DNA from: an uncultured Bacillota bacterium
Lineage (GTDB): Bacteria; Bacillota_I; Bacilli_A; Culicoidibacterales; ZOR0006
Length of the DNA stretch: 64,000 bases
Reading direction: 5' to 3'
NCBI GenBank assembly: GCA_945956935.1
Contig: CAMFJD010000004.1
Coordinates: forward strand, 1 to 64,000
Below, piece after piece: positions 47,968 through 56,502 of this stretch; the stretch's first letter is position 1, and each line of letters begins with the position of its first letter. A model generated the notes under the pieces. That model was not told where the DNA came from, did no database searches, and saw only the letters and a program-made list of their open reading frames with translations. The position numbers and the translations under genes are program-made.

Positions 47968-49029
47968 CTACAATGCCGCCTTCGCTTCTTCAACACTTTC
48001 TTGATTCGGTAACATATACCAAATACCATCCATCATATCTCCATCGCCTTCAATTTGCATCGATTGAATTTGTGGTTGAACGATAAACCAAGGAGCCATT
48101 AGTAATAATTTTGTTATTGGTACGTTTGTATCAATCATTTCATTCACTGCACCAATTAAAGCTGGAATTTTTGTGAATAAATTGCTTGGCTTCATAACTT
48201 CTTTCGCAGCAGCAGTTAGCAGTTGCCGCTGACGTACTTGCCGCATCTCATCACCATCTGTTTTACGATGCCTTGCATAAGCGAGTGCCTCTTCACCATT
48301 CAATGTTTTCGTTTCACCATCTGTAAAACAATACGCATCTGGTTGATCTTGACTATCTTGCTCACAAAATGTTCCTTGCACGGTAACTGGTACGCCACCT
48401 AAAACATCAAAAATTTTAACAACACCTTCGAAATTCGTTTTGACATAGTAGGGTGTTTGAATATCCAAAAATTGTCCAACCGTATCTAATGTACAATTTG
48501 TTCCACCATACGCATGGGCATGATTAATTTTATCAGATTCATTTTGGAGACATGTAATAGGTGTATATGTATCTCTTGGAATTGATACGAGTGTTGCTGT
48601 CCTTTTTAATGGTTCTAATCCAATAACCATTAATGAATCTGTTCGACCCGCTTCTTCTTCACGTGTTTGTGACGTATCTAACCCCATCACCACAATCTCC
48701 ATACCACCAATATTCAATGTCATCATCACAACTAAAACGACTAGTAATAATGCCACGATACGTTTCCATTTCAAACGTTTTTTTCGTCTTTTCGGTTGTT
48801 TGACAGCTGAATTTGTTGATGATTTTTTTAACTTTTTCCGCTTCCGCTTCTTCTTACTGCTCTTTCTCGTTGCTGGTGCCATTGTTTTTTTTGATGTTAC
48901 CACTTGCTGTGGTGTTTGTGATTGTTGAGCTCGCTGTGCGTGTGGATCAACAATATCATATAAGTGTAGTTGTGATGGATCAATTGGTTGTCCATTTTCA
49001 TCAACATAAATTATTTTCTGTCCACTCAT
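47968..49029 (-). CDS. LytR-CpsA-Psr family wall-polymer transferase
   Basis: Attaches wall teichoic acid or capsule-like polymers to peptidoglycan. The ATG at 49029 (353 residues) has AAGGAG 6 bases upstream. A cytoplasmic part with a very basic Lys/Arg stretch (about 60-85) leads to one transmembrane helix (about 88-108) and the extracellular LCP domain with MGLDT, GRTDSLMVIGL, SIPRDTYT, KINHAHAYGG and YARHRKTDGDEMRQVRQRQ. These Arg residues bind the lipid pyrophosphate. Confidence 0.94.
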   Translation of the reverse strand: MSGQKIIYVDENGQPIDPSQLHLYDIVDPHAQRAQQSQTPQQVVTSKKTMAPATRKSSKKKRKRKKLKKSSTNSAVKQPKRRKKRLKWKRIVALLLVVLVVMMTLNIGGMEIVVMGLDTSQTREEEAGRTDSLMVIGLEPLKRTATLVSIPRDTYTPITCLQNESDKINHAHAYGGTNCTLDTVGQFLDIQTPYYVKTNFEGVVKIFDVLGGVPVTVQGTFCEQDSQDQPDAYCFTDGETKTLNGEEALAYARHRKTDGDEMRQVRQRQLLTAAAKEVMKPSNLFTKIPALIGAVNEMIDTNVPITKLLLMAPWFIVQPQIQSMQIEGDGDMMDGIWYMLPNQESVEEAKAAL

Positions 49030-49145
49030 CGTAAACTCCTTTTTCATTCCCTCATTTTTACATATGTATCAATATTATACTCCTTTAATCAAAAAAATTC
49101 AGTCTTTTTCGTCACGATTCACGTTAAAAATACTTTTTTAACAAA

Positions 49146-49172
49146 GAAAAAAACACTAAAAAATTTTTAGTG
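49146..49172 (-). terminator. Terminator after tRNA-Gly
   Basis: CACTAAAA (49154-49161) pairs with TTTTAGTG (49165-49172), and a run of U residues follows on the minus strand. Confidence 0.8.
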
Positions 49173-49191
49173 CTCTGTTTAAATTTATTCA

Positions 49192-49265
49192 TGGAGCGGG
49201 TGATGAGAATCGAACTCACGCTAAAAGCTTGGAAGGCTCTTGTTCTACCATTAAACTACACCCGC
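49192..49265 (-). tRNA. tRNA-Gly(UCC)
   Basis: 74 nt including an encoded CCA. Acceptor GCGGGTG pairs with CACCCGC, the T-loop reads GTTCGATTC, and the anticodon loop CTTCCAA gives UCC, decoding GGA/GGG. It lies 3 bp after tRNA-Phe in the same unit. Confidence 0.97.
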
Positions 49266-49268
49266 AAA

Positions 49269-49344
49269 TGGTGGCTTTGGACGGAATCGAACCGCCGACA
49301 CAGGGATTTTCAGTCCCTTGCTCTACCGACTGAGCTACAAAGCC
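49269..49344 (-). tRNA. tRNA-Phe(GAA)
   Basis: 76 nt including an encoded CCA. Acceptor GGCTTTG pairs with CAAAGCC, the D-loop has AGTCGGTAGAGC, and the anticodon loop CTGAAAA gives GAA. First of a two-tRNA transcript driven by the promoter at 49369-49397. Confidence 0.97.
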
Positions 49345-49368
49345 ATAAAAATATTACTACCATCGTTA

Positions 49369-49397
49369 ATTTTAAATTGTTATCTACATTTTGTCAA
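49369..49397 (-). promoter_or_regulatory. Promoter of the tRNA-Phe/tRNA-Gly unit
   Basis: Minus strand TTGACA (49392-49397), 17 bp, TAAAAT (49369-49374). Start expected near 49362. Confidence 0.85.
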
Positions 49398-49454
49398 TAA
49401 TTCTTTGTATTTTCCACCTCAAAAGTGTGGTTTCCTTACAGCGATAAATAGTAA

Positions 49455-49483
49455 AAAGCAACGTACTTACAGCACATTGCTTT
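49455..49483 (-). terminator. Terminator after prepilin peptidase gene
   Basis: AAAGCAACGT (49455-49464) pairs with ACATTGCTTT (49474-49483) with one G-U pair, then a U-run on the minus strand. It ends the pilus locus. Confidence 0.8.
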
Positions 49484-49487
49484 CTGC

Positions 49488-50255
49488 TTAAAATAATCCC
49501 CAATACCAAGTTAGTAATGCTTCACCAACATAAAAACAAATAAGTGCTGCTATTGCAATAAATGGACCAAATGGAATAATTGCTCCTTGTTTTACTCGCG
49601 TCGATGTCGCTCCAATTAAGCCAAGTACCGCCGCGATAAATAGTGACACCAATACTTGTTGCCAACCAATCACATATCCAATAACTGCGTATAACTTAAT
49701 ATCTCCTCCACCGAGGGCATCTTGTTTATAATACAGACGGCCAAGTGTGCCAACAATATATAGTAAACCAAATCCGACAACTGCTCCAATTAAGCCCTGA
49801 ACAATTGAAAATCCTTGAACAAAATAACTCGTAATCACAAGTAGAATTCCAAAAAATAATAAAATTTTATCTGGAATAATTTGTTCATAGATATCTGTTA
49901 CTGTGACGATAAAGAGCATTGCTGAAAATAACCACGCCCAAATAATTGAGCCATCTAAAAAACCATTATAACCATATACAATAACTGGCAGTACAAATAA
50001 TACTCCCATAAGCAATTCCGATAACCAATAAATAATCGGAATTTTCGCTTGACAATGGCGACATTTCCCCCGCAATACTATATACGAAAAGATTGGTGCT
50101 AAGTCAAATGCGCTTAATTGTGTGTCACATTCAGGACATGCCGAACGACCTTTGATAAAGTCGAGCCCTTTAACAGAGCGATATCCAACGACATGAAAAA
50201 ACGAACCAAACACAGCACCAATATAAAAAATGAAAATATAACCAATCCACTCCAC
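49488..50255 (-). CDS. pilD: Prepilin peptidase (A24 family, PilD/ComC type)
   Basis: Integral membrane aspartyl protease that cleaves the G|F/I/S bond of prepilins and N-methylates the new N-terminus. The start is a GTG at 50255 after AGGAGG; 255 residues. The cytoplasmic zinc loop CPEC...CRHC (40, 43, 65, 68) indicates the methylase domain is intact. Catalytic Asp121 (VTDIYEQIIPD) and Asp185 (GGGDIKL) are both present. Last gene of the pilus locus; its likely substrates are the prepilins at 50357, 50884, 56019, 56503 and 58540. Confidence 0.95.
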   Translation of the reverse strand: MEWIGYIFIFYIGAVFGSFFHVVGYRSVKGLDFIKGRSACPECDTQLSAFDLAPIFSYIVLRGKCRHCQAKIPIIYWLSELLMGVLFVLPVIVYGYNGFLDGSIIWAWLFSAMLFIVTVTDIYEQIIPDKILLFFGILLVITSYFVQGFSIVQGLIGAVVGFGLLYIVGTLGRLYYKQDALGGGDIKLYAVIGYVIGWQQVLVSLFIAAVLGLIGATSTRVKQGAIIPFGPFIAIAALICFYVGEALLTWYWGLF

Positions 50256-50335
50256 GCTTCTGTCCTCCTGCTTTCATCTCTTTCATTCTATCATATTCAA
50301 CTTTTAATTAAAAAGCCTTCTTTGTTCATACAATA

Positions 50336-50358
50336 AAAAAAACCCGAAGGGTTTTTTT
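50336..50358. terminator. Terminator after second major pilin gene
   Basis: AAAAAAACCC (50336-50345) pairs with GGGTTTTTTT (50349-50358). Symmetric, U-run on both strands. It separates the pilins from the prepilin peptidase gene, perhaps lowering its expression. Confidence 0.85.
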
Positions 50359-50842
50359 ATTCTTTGCCAGATTCGTCTTCAACAAAATTTGCACGTACAA
50401 CTATATCACGAGTCCATTTCATTGCATCTTTTTCCTCGCCACTCAATTTATATGTTTTATCACCCGTTCCTGTTAATACTGTTTCATACTTTAAGTTTCC
50501 ACCAGTATTTGTTACAGTTACTGTTGCTTGTGATCCACTGCCAGTATAACCTGGGTCTAAATTTTCAATATAGCTCTTTCCAGCAATAACATTCGTAGTA
50601 TCTGTAGCTACATTGAAGTCAATAAGACAAGAGCTAGAGCATTTATCTGCATTTTGTGATGCCACTAATCGTGCTGATTCTTGTAAATTTTGTCCAATCG
50701 CAATATATGCATCTTTTCGTGTATTTTCGATTAAATTACCAATTGCTGGAATTGAAATCGCTGCGATAATCCCTACGATTACCATAACTGCTAATAATTC
50801 TACTAATGTGATACCTTTTTGATTTTTTATCGTTTGAAACAT
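50357..50842 (-). CDS. Type IV major pilin-like protein (copy 2)
   Basis: Prepilin with the class III leader MFQTIKNQKG cut before ITLVELLAVMVIVGII, with Glu5 of the mature protein. The ATG at 50842 is 9 bases from AAAGGAG and matches the leader of copy 1. Mature protein about 151 residues with a long N-terminal helix, Cys pair (KCSSSC) and a beta-rich C-terminal half. The first 65 residues are nearly identical to copy 1, while the C-terminal half diverges. The tail ends in an acidic EDESGKE. Confidence 0.93.
   Translation of the reverse strand: MFQTIKNQKGITLVELLAVMVIVGIIAAISIPAIGNLIENTRKDAYIAIGQNLQESARLVASQNADKCSSSCLIDFNVATDTTNVIAGKSYIENLDPGYTGSGSQATVTVTNTGGNLKYETVLTGTGDKTYKLSGEEKDAMKWTRDIVVRANFVEDESGKE
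50640..50828 (-). repeat. Direct repeat: 5' part of pilin gene copy 2
   Basis: This 189 bp stretch is closely similar, with the same length and no gaps visible, to 51167-51355. It covers the leader and N-terminal helix of the pilins. Confidence 0.85.
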
Positions 50843-50883
50843 CTTCATTTACTCCTTTATTCTCTTTTTAAATACATTGCTGA

Positions 50884-51369
50884 TTATTTTGCACGCACAA
50901 CATATTCTCTTGTCCACGTCATTACGTCTAGTGGATTATTCAAAGGATTTCCAACTACATTATCTGGTTTTAATTTGTACACTTTATCATTTGTAGCTTC
51001 ACCTGTTAGTGTTGTTTCATATGTTACGCTACCACCTGTATTTTTTACAACTACTTGTGCTACCGTATATCCTGAATCAATATTTTCAATATTAGCTGAT
51101 CCATCAATTTGATTATCAGCTAGCGTTGATGGTACTGATGCGAAGTACACCGTACATTCTGTTGAACATTTATCTGCATTTTGTGATGCCACTAATCGTG
51201 CCGCTTCTTGTAAATTTTTTCCTGTTGCAATATATGCATCTTTTCGTGTATTTTCAATTAAGTTTCCAATTGCTGGAATTGATATTGCTGCGATAATCCC
51301 TACGATTACCATAACTGCTAATAATTCTACTAATGTAATACCTTTTTGATTTTTCAATGTTTTGAACAC
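50884..51369 (-). CDS. Type IV major pilin-like protein (copy 1)
   Basis: Prepilin of 161 residues with leader MFKTLKNQKG and mature ITLVELLAVMVIVGII. The start is a GTG at 51369 with GGAGG 8-9 bases upstream. A conserved Cys pair (KCSTEC) lies in the globular domain. It is first in the two-pilin transcript, driven by promoter TTGAAT-17-TATAAA, so both pilins are probably made in larger amounts than the other pilus genes. Confidence 0.93.
   Translation of the reverse strand: MFKTLKNQKGITLVELLAVMVIVGIIAAISIPAIGNLIENTRKDAYIATGKNLQEAARLVASQNADKCSTECTVYFASVPSTLADNQIDGSANIENIDSGYTVAQVVVKNTGGSVTYETTLTGEATNDKVYKLKPDNVVGNPLNNPLDVMTWTREYVVRAK
51167..51355 (-). repeat. Direct repeat: 5' part of pilin gene copy 1
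   Basis: Partner of the repeat at 50640-50828. The near-identity at DNA level suggests recent duplication or ongoing gene conversion. Confidence 0.85.
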
Positions 51370-51394
51370 TTGATATTCCTCCAGTTAATTTCAT

Positions 51395-51423
51395 TTTATA
51401 ATCATTTTTTTATTACAATTCAA
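51395..51423 (-). promoter_or_regulatory. Promoter of the major pilin genes
   Basis: Minus strand TTGAAT (51418-51423), 17 bp, TATAAA (51395-51400). Start expected near 51388, leader about 20 nt. Confidence 0.75.
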
Positions 51424-51462
51424 ATGATTAAATTGTAAAAATAAATTCCGTTTATTATTACC

Positions 51463-52485
51463 TTATTCTAATGATTGTACTTGTTGTGGTGTTATTTTCC
51501 CCTGCATTAAGAGATCATGCAAACTCATCTGCATTGTTTTCATCCCAAATTCTCGCCCTGTTTGAATCATACTATCAATTTGATGAACTTTTTCAGAACG
51601 AATAAGATTACTAATTGCTGATGTACATACCATGATTTCAAAAGCAGCTTCTCGCCCTGATTGCATGTGCGATTTTAATAATCGCTGTGAAACAACTGCT
51701 ACTAATGAATTTGCTAATTGCGTACGAACTTGTTGCTGCTGAGCCGCTGGAAACACATCAATAATCCGCTCAATTGTTGATGCTGCTGATGACGTATGCA
51801 GTGTTGCAAACACAAGGTGACCAGTTTCTGCAGCGGTTAAAGCAATTTGTATCGTCTCAAGGTCTCGCATCTCTCCGATCATAATAACATCAGGATCTTG
51901 ACGCAAGGCAACTTTGAGCCCTTTCGCAAAGTCACCTACATCCTTCCCAACTTCTCGTTGGTTTACAAGAGATTGTTTATGTTCATGATAAAATTCTACA
52001 GGATCCTCAAGTGTAATAATATGTTTATGCATCGTTTCGTTAATTTCATTTACCATTGCTGCCAATGTTGTTGACTTTCCAGATCCTGTTGGTCCAGTCA
52101 CTAAAATTAGACCTCGCTGTTTTTGTGATAATGTTCTAAGTATTTCTGGTAATTGTAATTGTTGAAATGTTGGAATATGTTGTGCGATTGGACGAATCGC
52201 AATCGCAACTGTTTTTTTCTGGTAGTATGCATTCACACGTAAGCGAGATACATTTTTTATCTCATAAGCAAAGTCCAATTGCTGTTCTTTTTCAAATTGC
52301 ACTACTTGTTCTTTATTCAACATTTCATATACTAAACGCTTTGTATCTTCACTCGTTAACACAGGGAATCCAAGGGGTAATAATTCTCCCTGTATACGTG
52401 CCATCGGCGGTCTATCTACACTAATATGAACATCTGATGCTCGATGTTGTAATGCTTCTTGTAAAATACGGTCAATTGTTATCAT
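51463..52485 (-). CDS. pilT: Type IV pilus retraction ATPase PilT
   Basis: Hexameric motor that depolymerises the pilus, giving twitching and DNA uptake. The 340 residues show Walker A GPTGSGKST at 131-139, the Asp box ITLEDPVEF, Walker B-like IMIGEMRDLETI, the His box TLHTSSAASTIERIID and an N-terminal domain typical of PilT. AGAGG precedes the ATG. It lies between the giant secreted protein and the major pilins. PilB, the opposing extension motor, is at the window edge. Confidence 0.95.
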   Translation of the reverse strand: MITIDRILQEALQHRASDVHISVDRPPMARIQGELLPLGFPVLTSEDTKRLVYEMLNKEQVVQFEKEQQLDFAYEIKNVSRLRVNAYYQKKTVAIAIRPIAQHIPTFQQLQLPEILRTLSQKQRGLILVTGPTGSGKSTTLAAMVNEINETMHKHIITLEDPVEFYHEHKQSLVNQREVGKDVGDFAKGLKVALRQDPDVIMIGEMRDLETIQIALTAAETGHLVFATLHTSSAASTIERIIDVFPAAQQQQVRTQLANSLVAVVSQRLLKSHMQSGREAAFEIMVCTSAISNLIRSEKVHQIDSMIQTGREFGMKTMQMSLHDLLMQGKITPQQVQSLE

Positions 52486-52500
52486 AAAATAATCCTCTTT

Positions 52501-55500
52501 TTAATATAAATCTGGTTGATCTTGCTGTCCAATATTCGGATCACTTTGACTTGCTCCATATGTATTCATATATAGTGTTTTTTGTGTATCATCACTATCG
52601 ATACTAATTGTTGTTGTTTGTGCTTGCTGTTGCGCTTGCATCGACCAACTCAGATAAAATTTTCGTGGTGACTGTTCACTTGGTGCTTCCCAACGAATTG
52701 CTGTTGCTACTTGACTCCACGCTGAACTTGGCCTTCCAATCCAATACTCTCCTTCACGATTCCAACTTATTTGATTTGCTGGAACACTGCTGTATAGAGA
52801 GCGACCATCTTGTTCACTATATGCATATGAAAGGACTGGTTCATGAGTAGAATTTGGTGCATATATTTTGATTTCATTTGGTTTTCCTTGCAATGTGAAC
52901 TCAGCTGCTAATTTAACATCTGAATCTCTTGCAATAGTTACATTACTGTTTTGTATATCAATCATAAATTGATTTGTATCTAGGCCTAGCGTGATTTCAC
53001 CTTGTAATACATTCGCCGGTTTATCACCCATGATATACAGTATTTTAATTTTTGGCTGTTTATAACTAAGATTCATCGTCGTACCCGTTCCAATTGTCGC
53101 ACCACTTGCATCATACTGCGTAGTTGAAATAATACTCTTAAATTCATCTGGTACATTGCTAACATCTACGTTTACTGAATATGATCCACTTCTACTTGGT
53201 GTGTATCTTAGTGTTCCATTCTGATTTGTTTGTGTCTGCGAGTAATTCGTCTTACTACTTACCGTTGCTACATAAGGATATGCTAAATCTTGCCACTCTT
53301 GATTTTCAAAACCAACTGTAATCGTTCCCTCTTTCAAATCAACTAGTAAGCCACTTTGAGCGGTATATGAAATAACTTTATTATCACATTTTCCACTATT
53401 TCCATTTTCTATGTTCACAGTTGTATTACTTGTAATTTTTGTAATACCTTCTCGTAATTTAGAGTTCAATGCATACTTGAAAGTATTTCCGATTTCAACA
53501 AGTTTGTTTTTTAGACTATCAGCCTGAACATTGTCAGATTCATAATGTTCTGTATGCTTAGCAATTTCAATGTTTTTTACATCCTCAGCAATAAGGTTAA
53601 TATCAATTGAACAAATCTTATTTTTTTCTAATGCTGAGCTAACAAGTGTTCGATTAACAGATAAATCATCATTCGTTAATAATCCTTCTATACCATCAGG
53701 TAATGCGATGGATTCTACAAAACCAAATTGTTTTGTTGTAATTGTCCTGTTAATAACATTACTTTTATTTCCATGCTCATCTATAGCATATATTGTCAGA
53801 TTGAGGACATCTTTTATATTAGTATTCGTATCACCTAACACATACGCTAAAATATCATTCGATTGAACATCAGTTTTGTGGTTATCATAGATAATTTGTC
53901 CATTTTTATCCATTTTTACAAACACTTCCATGCTATCTCCATCAGGATCAGATGCTGATACTTGTAGCGGTATCGTCCATTTCTGATCTTTAATAACATA
54001 TTCAGGTGTTTCCGAAGCTATCACCTTCGGACCAGAATTTCTTGGTACACGGTTAGCATTAACAATTGTATTCAATATAAGTTCTAAATTACCACCTGCT
54101 ACTGTTTCGGTATTTCCACCTACTAACATAAACGTTAAATTTTCACGTTGATACATTGCATAGTTATTTCTTGTATCTAACTTAGATGCGTTTATATCAG
54201 TACCTTCACTATCTGTATTATACAATGGGATAACTTTTTCATCTTCTAAATTCAACTGATATACAGATGTTGGTACTCCAGATACTTCTGGCTGCTGTGA
54301 ACTTCCATTCACATCGAATGGATACAATGTTGTAGGTGCTACGTTAGTCGGGTATCTCTTGTGAGACCAAACGCTATTCGCTTTCACAAATCCATATATA
54401 CTATCATTTGATGATATATCTTCATATGGTATGCTATCCCCAGAAAAATCGACAGTAGCATCTCTATTTCCTTCTATCGCAGTATTCGCTCTAGTAAAAT
54501 CAAAAAAGCGTGACTGACCTAATTCAGAACGAAAATTTTGCGTCAATAATCTACTAAAATGGTCATTTGTACGGTTTGCTATTGTCTTAGAAGTAAACAA
54601 CATTCCTCCACCAGCATCTGCATAATGAACCAATTTTGTTATTATCTTCTGCATTTCATCTGAATCTGCTGATGCGGATGTTTTCCACTCATCACTATCC
54701 ATTCCCAAAATAATATAATCAAATTTCAAAAAGTCAAAATCATCCGCTGCTACCTCAATCGTATGACCATTATTCCAATCTATAGGCGTCAGTACTTTGA
54801 TTGTAATATCTAATTCATATCCTGCATCTTTTAATATTTTCTTTCTCTGCTCGTCTAAACCTTTCCACATGCCTTCATTTGTACCATCTACACTGTATGT
54901 TGTGAGTTGCAAAACATTTATTTTTCTTACTTCATCCGGATTCGTTGTTGTAATTTCTACATACCCTGTTTGATAACTCTTCACTCCATTTGTATCAAGC
55001 TCTATTTTCCAAGGTAATAATCCCAAAAAATTTTCTGGCAATAACGATTGAATATCAAAATTATCCTCAACATTTTCTAGTGTTGTAACTTTTTCATTAT
55101 CTGAAAACAATCCATCTCCATCAATATCTAAAAATAAATTAGCTGTCAAATTTGTTTTTCCTGCTTCTGCTACGACTGTGAAATTTAATTCTCTTTTATC
55201 CATTACATCATTGCTCGTAGGTGCTTTAACATCAAATGATACACGTGACATATTATTTTTTTGGTAGTCACTCACTACTTGTGCTAATGATACCTTTCCT
55301 TCCGAACTGTGTAGCTTAGGATCGTCAATCGTGGAATTCGTCAAAGGTTCATATTTGTAAAAATTTGCACTACTCACTTTTTTTAAACCGCTATAGAGAA
55401 CTTGAACTAGATTTGAATTTTCCATGTTTCCTCTCGAACCTATAGTCTCATCATAATAAACAATTTGCCCACTGTTTGCAAAATCAATTATCTCTTGTGC

Positions 55501-56031
55501 TTTTCGTTTCGTTATATCATTCTCGGCGTAGTTTGTACCTACATTCGAATTATTTTCTGGTAAATACGTCTTACTATCAACTCCACATGAGTTATACATA
55601 CACTCGATGCTATTATCCTCTATTTGGCTATATGAATACCCTCTTGGACCGTCCCAAATATTGGATACGTCTGTTTCTAACAATCCATCATACATATTAT
55701 CAATTTGAATGACATCATAATAGCCATTTAATTGTGTTGTTTTCCCAATAAATTCAGGCATCGTCATTAATTCTAATTCAATATATGAATTATCGATCTG
55801 TTTCACAGCTTGAACACCCGTTTTATTATTTACAGGTACTCCTGTCCAATTTGCACGAACAAACTCCCCTGGTATAATTTTCAATACTTTAATTGGATTA
55901 TCTTTGTGAGTTCCAACTGCATGAACTATTGGTGATGCGTAAGTTTGAATAACATCCATAAGTGGTTGAATACTTATTAGAACCATCACAATAGCGACTA
56001 TACTTATACATACTTTCTTTATCTTTTGCAT
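52501..56031 (-). CDS. Giant secreted DUF5057-like protein in pilus locus
   Basis: A 1176-residue protein I recognise only as DUF5057-like, by the MTMPEFIGKTTQLNGYYDVI segment (about 90-109) and a later FDYIILGMDSDEW...ADAGGGMLFT stretch (about 437-480). It has an N-terminal membrane or signal segment (about 7-30) but no prepilin cleavage motif and no LPXTG. A calcium-type loop DIDGDGLFSDNE lies at 302-313, SDPDGDS occurs further on, and the C-terminal half looks like beta-sandwich repeats. The gene is in tight spacing with pilW and pilT and has its own GAGGAG site. It may be a pilus-tip or wall-associated adhesin, but no adhesin domain I know was found. Confidence 0.7.
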   Translation of the reverse strand: MQKIKKVCISIVAIVMVLISIQPLMDVIQTYASPIVHAVGTHKDNPIKVLKIIPGEFVRANWTGVPVNNKTGVQAVKQIDNSYIELELMTMPEFIGKTTQLNGYYDVIQIDNMYDGLLETDVSNIWDGPRGYSYSQIEDNSIECMYNSCGVDSKTYLPENNSNVGTNYAENDITKRKAQEIIDFANSGQIVYYDETIGSRGNMENSNLVQVLYSGLKKVSSANFYKYEPLTNSTIDDPKLHSSEGKVSLAQVVSDYQKNNMSRVSFDVKAPTSNDVMDKRELNFTVVAEAGKTNLTANLFLDIDGDGLFSDNEKVTTLENVEDNFDIQSLLPENFLGLLPWKIELDTNGVKSYQTGYVEITTTNPDEVRKINVLQLTTYSVDGTNEGMWKGLDEQRKKILKDAGYELDITIKVLTPIDWNNGHTIEVAADDFDFLKFDYIILGMDSDEWKTSASADSDEMQKIITKLVHYADAGGGMLFTSKTIANRTNDHFSRLLTQNFRSELGQSRFFDFTRANTAIEGNRDATVDFSGDSIPYEDISSNDSIYGFVKANSVWSHKRYPTNVAPTTLYPFDVNGSSQQPEVSGVPTSVYQLNLEDEKVIPLYNTDSEGTDINASKLDTRNNYAMYQRENLTFMLVGGNTETVAGGNLELILNTIVNANRVPRNSGPKVIASETPEYVIKDQKWTIPLQVSASDPDGDSMEVFVKMDKNGQIIYDNHKTDVQSNDILAYVLGDTNTNIKDVLNLTIYAIDEHGNKSNVINRTITTKQFGFVESIALPDGIEGLLTNDDLSVNRTLVSSALEKNKICSIDINLIAEDVKNIEIAKHTEHYESDNVQADSLKNKLVEIGNTFKYALNSKLREGITKITSNTTVNIENGNSGKCDNKVISYTAQSGLLVDLKEGTITVGFENQEWQDLAYPYVATVSSKTNYSQTQTNQNGTLRYTPSRSGSYSVNVDVSNVPDEFKSIISTTQYDASGATIGTGTTMNLSYKQPKIKILYIMGDKPANVLQGEITLGLDTNQFMIDIQNSNVTIARDSDVKLAAEFTLQGKPNEIKIYAPNSTHEPVLSYAYSEQDGRSLYSSVPANQISWNREGEYWIGRPSSAWSQVATAIRWEAPSEQSPRKFYLSWSMQAQQQAQTTTISIDSDDTQKTLYMNTYGASQSDPNIGQQDQPDLY

Positions 56032-56486
56032 ACTGATCCCTCCTCATAATTTCGCATCCGGACTGTTGTTGTTTCTGTATAATTTACAGGAAATTTCCGG
56101 TTATATCGTTCTAATTCGACCGTCACTTCTAACAACGCCCCAGACTGCTTTACTGTTAATGATTCAATTGATCGTGCGATAATAGTTGTACCTTGTACTA
56201 ATTCAGTTTCACTTAAATTTAACATTGTCGAGCCAGATGAGTTACAAAACTTAATTGGTAATGATCCATCTTCTTCAAATACAATGTTTTGTGCGTTATA
56301 GCCTAATTGCTGAAATTTTTGGAATACATTTGATGCCTCACGTTGTAAATCTGCACGGACTTGTTGATGGTTCATACTATCAAGGTGTACGAAAAAAAAT
56401 TGACTCACTAACATAATCACAATACTTGTTAATGCTAGTGCTGCAAGTAATTCTACTAATGTAATTCCTTTTTCATTCTTGATCAT
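56019..56486 (-). CDS. Minor pilin, PilW-like
   Basis: A 155-residue prepilin with leader MIKNEKG cut before ITLVELLAALALTSIV, Glu5 present. The rest has one Cys pair (KFCNSS near 80 and the C-terminal CKR) and beta-rich sequence. It overlaps the giant DUF5057-like gene by 13 bp. Minor pilins of this size prime pilus assembly with PilV and PilX. Name is by position and size only. Confidence 0.85.
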   Translation of the reverse strand: MIKNEKGITLVELLAALALTSIVIMLVSQFFFVHLDSMNHQQVRADLQREASNVFQKFQQLGYNAQNIVFEEDGSLPIKFCNSSGSTMLNLSETELVQGTTIIARSIESLTVKQSGALLEVTVELERYNRKFPVNYTETTTVRMRNYEEGSVCKR

Positions 56487-56502
56487 TCGTACACGCCCTT
56501 TC

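Noticed and set aside
49192-49344. tRNA-associated integration site for the pilus locus
   Set aside because: No integrase and no repeat of a tRNA 3' end were found at the other side within the window; only the start of the locus is visible.
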